Part shown: positions 59,201 through 64,000 of the stretch, piece by piece
Numbering within the stretch: the stretch's first letter is position 1
Layout: each line of letters opens with the position of its first letter
Assembly: GCF_015689175.1 (NCBI RefSeq)
Contig: NZ_CP065047.1
Location: forward strand, 1,860,001 to 1,924,000
Direction: 5' to 3'
DNA from: Mycobacterium kubicae
GTDB taxonomy: Bacteria > Actinomycetota > Actinomycetes > Mycobacteriales > Mycobacteriaceae
Length of the DNA: 64,000 nucleotides
Translations under genes and position numbers: made by a program
Notes under the pieces: model-generated
Told to the model about the DNA's origin: nothing
What the model saw: the letters and a program-made list of their open reading frames with translations, nothing else
Databases searched by the model: none

Positions 59201-59578
59201 ATGACCACCACGAAGACAATGACCCGCGTCCAGTTGGGCGCCATGGGCGAGGCGCTGGCAGTGGACTACCTCACCGGCATGGGATTGCAGATCCTGGACC
59301 GTAATTGGCGTTGCCGCTACGGCGAACTCGACGTGATCGCCTCTGACCCGGGCACTCGGACGGTGGTGTTCGTCGAGGTCAAGACCCGCACCGGGGAGGG
59401 CTACGGCGGGTTGCCGTACGCGGTCACCGAGCGCAAAGTCCGGCGGCTGCGCAGGCTGGCCGGGTTGTGGCTGGCCGGCCAAGATCGGCGCTGGGCCGCG
59501 GTGCGCCTCGACGTGGTCGGTGTGCAGATCGGGCGACGGCGCACCCCGGAGATCACCCACCTGCAAGGCGTGGGCTGA
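59201..59578 (+). CDS. UPF0102 YraN-family nuclease-like protein
   Basis: A 125-residue YraN protein, homologue of Rv2898c. MTRVQLGAMGEALAVDYL, YGELDVIASDPGTRTVVF and VEVKTRTGEGYGG show the restriction-endonuclease-like D-x(n)-ExK core. Members are thought to be DNA-processing nucleases, unproven here. The ATG at 59201 matches the M. tuberculosis start; 59171 would add 10 residues. The stop overlaps the comM start (TGATG). Confidence 0.9.
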   Translation: MTTTKTMTRVQLGAMGEALAVDYLTGMGLQILDRNWRCRYGELDVIASDPGTRTVVFVEVKTRTGEGYGGLPYAVTERKVRRLRRLAGLWLAGQDRRWAAVRLDVVGVQIGRRRTPEITHLQGVG

Positions 59579-61089
59579 TGGCGCTCGGGCGTGCCTTCTC
59601 GGTGGCCGTGCGCGGATTGGCCGGAGAGACAGTCGAAATCGAAGCTGACATCACCTCCGGGCTGCCCGGTGTGCACCTGGTGGGACTGCCGGACGCGGCG
59701 CTGCAGGAATCCCGCGACCGGGTCCGGGCCGCCGTCACCAACTGCGGCAACACCTGGCCGATGGCCCGGCTGACGTTGGCGCTGTCACCGGCCACGCTGC
59801 CCAAGATGGGGTCGGTGTACGACATCGCGCTGGCCGCCGCGGTCTTGTCGGCGCAACGCAAGAAACCGTGGCACAAGCTGGAGAAGACGGTGTTGTTGGG
59901 GGAGTTGTCGCTCGACGGACGAGTCCGGGCGGTCCGCGGCGTACTGCCGGCGGTGCTGGCCGCCAAACGCGACGGATGGCCCGCGGTCGTCGTTCCCGCC
60001 GACAACCTGGCCGAGGCCAGCTTGGTCGACGGCATCGACGTGTGGGGCGTCCGCACGCTGCGGCAACTGCAGAACTGGCTCAACGGGTCCGCCGATCTGG
60101 ACGACAGGCTCGTCGCCGCCGCCCCGCCGCAGGACGACTCGGCCGACCTGGCGGACGTGGTCGGGCAGTCCCAGGCCCGGTTCGCTGTGGAAGTGGCCGC
60201 CGCCGGATCCCATCACTTGATGTTGACCGGGCCGCCGGGAGTGGGCAAAACCATGCTGGCACAACGCCTTCCAGGAATACTGCCACCATTGTCGGACACC
60301 GAGTCGCTGGAGGTCACCGCGATCCATTCGGTGGCGGGGCTGCTGTCGGGGGACACCCCGTTGATAACCCGGCCGCCGTTCGTGGCGCCGCACCACAGTT
60401 CCAGTGTCGCAGCGCTTGTCGGTGGGGGATCGGGCATGGCCCGCCCCGGGGCGGTCAGCCGAGCTCACCGCGGTGTGTTGTTCCTCGACGAGTGCGCCGA
60501 GATCAGCGTCAGCGCGCTGGAAGCGTTGCGAACACCGTTGGAAGACGGGGAGATTCGTTTGGCCCGCCGCGACGGGGTGGCGTGCTATCCGGCTCGGTTC
60601 CAGCTCGTGCTGGCGGCCAACCCGTGCCCCTGCGCGCCGGCTGATCCGCAGGACTGCATCTGCGCGGCGGCGGTCAAGCGGCGCTATCTGGGCAAGCTGT
60701 CCGGCCCGCTGCTGGACCGGGTGGATCTGCGGGTGGAAATGCATCCGGCCGGAGCCAAAGCGTTCTCGGCCGAAACCGGCGAGGCGACGGCGCAGGTGCG
60801 CCGCCGCGTCGCGGCCGCCCGGCAGGTGGCCGCCCAACGCTGGAAGCCGCACGGGTTCACCACCAACGCCGAAGTTAGCGGGTCGTTGTTGCGGCGCGAA
60901 TTCCGGTTGAGCCACGCCGCGATGAAGCCGCTGCGCACCGCGCTGGACCGGGGCATGCTCAGCATCCGGGGTGTGGATCGCACACTGCGGGTCGCGTGGA
61001 GTTTGGCCGATTTGGCCGGGCGGACCTCACCGGGGTTCGACGAAGTCGCGACCGCGCTGAGCTTCCGGCAAGCGGGGGCGGCCCGATGA
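59578..61089 (+). CDS. comM: Mg-chelatase-like AAA ATPase (ComM/YifB)
   Basis: A 503-residue AAA+ protein; ComM relatives are helicases that promote branch migration in natural transformation. The N-terminal lon-like domain (AFSVAVRGLAGETVEIEADI), Walker A GPPGVGKT near 217, Walker B LFLDECAEI and NPCPCAPADPQDCICAA are characteristic. It is coupled to yraN upstream and to dprA downstream (ATGA). Confidence 0.93.
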   Translation: MALGRAFSVAVRGLAGETVEIEADITSGLPGVHLVGLPDAALQESRDRVRAAVTNCGNTWPMARLTLALSPATLPKMGSVYDIALAAAVLSAQRKKPWHKLEKTVLLGELSLDGRVRAVRGVLPAVLAAKRDGWPAVVVPADNLAEASLVDGIDVWGVRTLRQLQNWLNGSADLDDRLVAAAPPQDDSADLADVVGQSQARFAVEVAAAGSHHLMLTGPPGVGKTMLAQRLPGILPPLSDTESLEVTAIHSVAGLLSGDTPLITRPPFVAPHHSSSVAALVGGGSGMARPGAVSRAHRGVLFLDECAEISVSALEALRTPLEDGEIRLARRDGVACYPARFQLVLAANPCPCAPADPQDCICAAAVKRRYLGKLSGPLLDRVDLRVEMHPAGAKAFSAETGEATAQVRRRVAAARQVAAQRWKPHGFTTNAEVSGSLLRREFRLSHAAMKPLRTALDRGMLSIRGVDRTLRVAWSLADLAGRTSPGFDEVATALSFRQAGAAR

Positions 61090-62258
61090 GCGCCGAGGAG
61101 GTGATGCGGGCGTGGGCTTACCTGTCGCGCGTCGCCGAACCACCGTGTGCGGAGCTCGCCGCGTTGGTGAGCAGCGTTGGGCCGGTCGCGGCGGCCGACC
61201 GGGTGCGCCGCGGCTTGGTGGATGACGACCTGGCCCGCCAGACCGAGTCGCGGCGCGACGTCGATTGTGCTGCGGCAGATCTCGAGCTGCTCGCGCGCCG
61301 CGGTGGACGGCTGATCACCCCTGACGACGACGAGTGGCCGGTGATCGCGTTCGCCTCCTTCGGTGGGGCCGCTGCCCGAGCCAGACCGCGCGGCGGGCCA
61401 CCGCTGGTGTTGTGGGCCCTGGGGCCCGCGCGCCTCGACGAGGTCGCTCAGCGCGCGGCCGCGTTGGTCGGCACCCGCGCGGCGACCAGCTACGGCGAGC
61501 GCGTGGCCGATGACCTTGCCACCGGTCTGGCCGAACATGACGTCGCGGTGGTTTCCGGCGGCGCCTACGGCATCGACGGAGCAGCCCACCGCGCGGCACT
61601 GGAATGCGACGGACTCACCGTCGCGGTGCTGGCCGGCGGCGTGGACATCCCCTACCCGGCGGGGCATTCGGCGTTGCTGCACCGCATCGCCCGAGATGGC
61701 CTGCTGGTCACCGAATATCCACCCGGCGTGCGCCCGGCCCGGCATCGTTTCCTCACCCGCAACCGGCTGGTGGCCGCCGTCAGCGGCGCGGCGGTGGTGG
61801 TGGAAGCCGGACTGCGCAGCGGCGCGGCCAACACCGCCGCCTGGGCACGGGCATTGGGCCGGGTGGTGGCCGCGGTGCCCGGGCCGGTGACGTCATCGGC
61901 GTCCGCGGGGTGTCACGTGTTGATCCGCAACGGCGCCCAGTTGGTGACCCGGGCCGCCGACGTCGTCGAGTTGGTCGGTCACATCGGAGAGCTGGCAGAC
62001 GAACAGCCGCACCCCACGACCGCACTCGACCAGCTCAGCGAGGTCGAACGTCAGGTCTACGAGGCGTTGCCGGGCCGCGGGGCGGCCACCATCGACGAGA
62101 TCGCGGTGGGGTCGGGCCTGGTAGCGGCGTCGGTGTTCGGTCCGCTAGCCATGCTGGAGGTGGCCGGGTTAGTGGAACGCCGCGAGGGCCGGTGGCGGCT
62201 GGCCCGCACCCGAGCGGCTGCGGCCACGGCCGGTAGCACCACGGCGCGACTCGTATAG
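61086..62258 (+). CDS. dprA: DNA processing protein DprA
   Basis: A single-strand DNA-binding Rossmann protein that loads RecA during DNA uptake or repair. It is 390 residues. The core RAAALVGTRAATSYGERVAD, then VVSGGAYGIDGAAHRAAL, VAVLAGGVDIPYPAGH and FLTRNRLVAAVSGAAVVVEA is typical. The C-terminal winged-helix region is around 320-380. The ATG overlaps the comM stop. yraN-comM-dprA is a conserved operon although most mycobacteria are not known to be competent. Confidence 0.95.
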   Translation: MSAEEVMRAWAYLSRVAEPPCAELAALVSSVGPVAAADRVRRGLVDDDLARQTESRRDVDCAAADLELLARRGGRLITPDDDEWPVIAFASFGGAAARARPRGGPPLVLWALGPARLDEVAQRAAALVGTRAATSYGERVADDLATGLAEHDVAVVSGGAYGIDGAAHRAALECDGLTVAVLAGGVDIPYPAGHSALLHRIARDGLLVTEYPPGVRPARHRFLTRNRLVAAVSGAAVVVEAGLRSGAANTAAWARALGRVVAAVPGPVTSSASAGCHVLIRNGAQLVTRAADVVELVGHIGELADEQPHPTTALDQLSEVERQVYEALPGRGAATIDEIAVGSGLVAASVFGPLAMLEVAGLVERREGRWRLARTRAAAATAGSTTARLV

Positions 62259-62291
62259 TCGACGAAGGGTTGGGACTGGACAGGAGGACAA

Positions 62292-63143
62292 GTGGCGGGT
62301 CGACCTCTGCAGAGTTTCGAAGTCGTCGGGACCCAACAGATCACACCGCACATGATCCGGGTTCGGCTAGGCGGTAGCGGCTTTGACACCTTCGTCCCCA
62401 GCGACTTCACCGACTCCTACGTCAAGCTGGCGTTCGTCGCCGAAGACATCGACGTGGCCGCCTTACCGCAGCCGCTGACCATGGACAGCTTCGCCGACCT
62501 GCCCGCCGTCAAACAGCCGCCAGTGCGCACCTTCACCGTCCGCAAGGTCGACTCGACCGCCCGCGAAATCGCCATCGACATCGCGCTGCACGGCGAGCAC
62601 GGGGTGGCCGGCCCTTGGGCGGCAGCAGCCCAACCCGGCCAGCGGATCTACCTCATGGGCCCAGGCGGGGCCTACGCCCCGGACCCGGCAGCCGACTGGC
62701 ACCTGCTGGCCGGCGACGAATCCGCGCTACCGGCCATCGCCGCGGCGCTGGAAGCGTTGCCGCCCGATGCGGTCGGCAAGGCGTTCATCGAAGTCGCCGG
62801 CCCCGACGACGAGATTGCCTTGACCGCGCCGGAGTCCGTTCAGGTCAACTGGGTCTACCGGGGCGGGCGCGCCGACCTGGTACCCGAGGACCGCGCCGGT
62901 GACCACGCGCCGCTGATCGAAGCGGTCACCACCGCGCTGTGGTTACCCGGGCAGGTGCAGGTCTTCATCCACGGTGAGGCGCAATCCGTCATGCACAACC
63001 TGCGGCCCTACATCCGCAAGGAGCGCGGCGTCGAGGCGAAGTGGGCGTCGTCGATCTCCGGCTACTGGCGGCGCGGACGGACCGAAGAGACGTTCCGGCA
63101 ATGGAAGCGGGAACTCGCCGAGGCTGAGGCTGGCGCGCAGTAA
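62292..63143 (+). CDS. viuB: Siderophore-interacting FAD-binding protein (ViuB-like)
   Basis: A 283-residue ferric-siderophore reductase-type protein, homologue of Rv2895c. An N-terminal FAD-binding domain (about 20-130; PVRTFTVRKVDSTAREIAID and [15 protein letters not shown]) precedes the NAD-binding SIP domain (LLAGDESALPAIAAAL, then YWRRGRTEETFRQWKR). It releases iron from siderophores in the cytosol. GTG start after CAGGAGGA. No iron-box was found nearby. Confidence 0.93.
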   Translation: MAGRPLQSFEVVGTQQITPHMIRVRLGGSGFDTFVPSDFTDSYVKLAFVAEDIDVAALPQPLTMDSFADLPAVKQPPVRTFTVRKVDSTAREIAIDIALHGEHGVAGPWAAAAQPGQRIYLMGPGGAYAPDPAADWHLLAGDESALPAIAAALEALPPDAVGKAFIEVAGPDDEIALTAPESVQVNWVYRGGRADLVPEDRAGDHAPLIEAVTTALWLPGQVQVFIHGEAQSVMHNLRPYIRKERGVEAKWASSISGYWRRGRTEETFRQWKRELAEAEAGAQ

Positions 63144-63165
63144 CGGGTCACGGCATCCTCACTCC

Positions 63166-64000
63166 ATGGCCCTGACACCGCCGTTCGGCGACTATCAGCT
63201 CGAGATCTACTTCCAAGGCCTCGCCGGGGTGGCGCCGCAGTTGCCGATGGCGTTCAAAGAGCTGGAGGCCCGAGCCGAGATGGCCATGTCCCCGTCGGTG
63301 TGGTCCTATGTCGCCGGCGGTGCCGGTGACGAGCGCACCCAACGCGCCAACTGCGAGGCCTTCGAACGCTGGGGCTTGATACCGCGCATGTTCGTCGGTG
63401 CCGCCGACCGTGACCTGTCCGTCGAGCTATTCGGCCGCGCCTTCCCCTCGCCACTGTTCATGGCGCCGATCGGCGTCATCGGGTTGTGCGCCCAAGACGG
63501 CCACGGCGATCTGGCTACCGCACGCGCTGCCGCGGCCACCGGCGTCCCCATGGTCGGCTCCACCCTGATGGCCGACCCCCTGGAAGACGTCGCGGCCGAA
63601 TTCGGTGACACGCCAGGGTTTTTCCAGCTGTACACGCCGAGGGATCGCGACTTGGCCGCCAGCCTGGTCAGCCGTGCGGAAGCGGCCGGATACCAGGGCA
63701 TCATCGTCACGCTCGACACCTGGGTGCCCGGGTGGCGGCCGCGGGATCTGAGCACCGCCAACTTCCCGCAGTTGCGTGGTCACTGCCTGGCCAACTACAC
63801 CAGCGATCCAGTGTTCCGCGCCAGCCTGCCCCGCCCGCCCGAGGAAGACCCGCAAGGCGTCGTCTTGCGTTGGGGCGCGATCTTCGGCAACCCACTGACG
63901 TGGGATGACCTGCCCTGGCTGCGCTCCCTGACCGATCTCCCGCTGCTGTTGAAGGGGATCTGCCATCCCGACGACGCGCGGCGCGCCAAGGACGGCGGCG
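63166..64000 (+). CDS. FMN-dependent alpha-hydroxy-acid oxidase (lactate 2-monooxygenase-like), 3'-truncated
   Basis: An open frame of 278 codons runs from the ATG at 63166 off the window edge. It reads as an FMN alpha-hydroxy-acid oxidase: SVWSYVAGGAGDERTQRAN is the signature start, FMAPIGVIGLCAQDGHGDLA and MVGSTLMADP follow, FFQLYTPRDRDLAASLV holds the FMN-contacting Gln/Tyr, and LPLLLKGICHPDDARRA carries the FMN-phosphate Lys. The active-site His/Arg part lies beyond the window. Length and sequence fit lactate 2-monooxygenase relatives. It is 22 bases after viuB. In M. tuberculosis xerC occupies this position. Confidence 0.88.
   Translation, partial: MALTPPFGDYQLEIYFQGLAGVAPQLPMAFKELEARAEMAMSPSVWSYVAGGAGDERTQRANCEAFERWGLIPRMFVGAADRDLSVELFGRAFPSPLFMAPIGVIGLCAQDGHGDLATARAAAATGVPMVGSTLMADPLEDVAAEFGDTPGFFQLYTPRDRDLAASLVSRAEAAGYQGIIVTLDTWVPGWRPRDLSTANFPQLRGHCLANYTSDPVFRASLPRPPEEDPQGVVLRWGAIFGNPLTWDDLPWLRSLTDLPLLLKGICHPDDARRAKDGG

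Overview
The window is a GC-rich mycobacterial chromosome segment. Gene content and order follow the Mycobacterium tuberculosis stretch Rv2977c to Rv2895c: thiL, ung, rpmB, a DAK2 kinase, recG, lipN, dsbA-vkor, pca, rsmD, coaD, sepIVA, rnc-mutM, smc-ftsY-amt-glnB-glnD, ffh, dacB2, rpsP-khpA-rimM-trmD, rplS-lepB-rnhB, fdhD, comM-dprA, viuB. Several departures from that order point to a non-tuberculous species. The large PDIM/PGL lipid locus is missing between coaD and sepIVA. pknI is missing beside ffh. Extra genes sit between thiL and ung and between the DUF2469 gene and fdhD. I cannot name the species from sequence alone.

Layout. 1-5.3 kb: the end of thiL, an inserted group (metallo-hydrolase, HD hydrolase, GlxA-type regulator, DUF1330 protein), then ung, a nitroreductase and rpmB. 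5.4-18.8 kb: a FakA/YloV-like kinase, recG with a coupled exported HNH protein, two tandem aldo/keto reductases, a LipN-type esterase, the DsbA-VKOR disulfide pair, pyruvate carboxylase, rsmD and coaD. 18.8-24.2 kb is the accessory part: an IS110-family element with a possible bridge-RNA region, a 13E12-family HNH gene with a perfect LexA-type palindrome across its start codon, a histidine-tailed permease with a RicR-like copper operator, and an orphan AAA ATPase. 24.3-38.5 kb: sepIVA, DUF177-rnc-mutM, an LmbE deacetylase, OsmC, acylphosphatase, smc-ftsY (SRP receptor), and the nitrogen module amt-glnB-glnD.

38.5-48.5 kb: a DEAH helicase, an alpha/beta hydrolase, ffh (the SRP partner of ftsY), two amidohydrolase-family enzymes, a small secreted protein, a TetR regulator, dacB2 and a SnoaL-like protein. 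48.5-54.9 kb: small secreted-protein genes, one apparently interrupted by a stop, then the ribosome and secretion block rpsP-khpA-rimM-trmD / lppW / rplS-lepB-rnhB-DUF2469. 54.9-64 kb: a GAF-ANTAR regulator, a WS/DGAT acyltransferase, a sugar-epimerase-like SDR, fdhD, the competence-type block yraN-comM-dprA, viuB, and the 5' part of an FMN alpha-hydroxy-acid oxidase cut by the window edge.

Most of the window is conserved housekeeping sequence. The main points of interest are regulatory or mobile: the IS110 non-coding end, the LexA and RicR operators, a possible GlnR site, a 12-base element shared upstream of rpsP and rplS, two striking intergenic palindrome structures, overlapping divergent start codons and a CTG start for rsmD. 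I saw no tRNA, rRNA, CRISPR array, prophage or replication origin.
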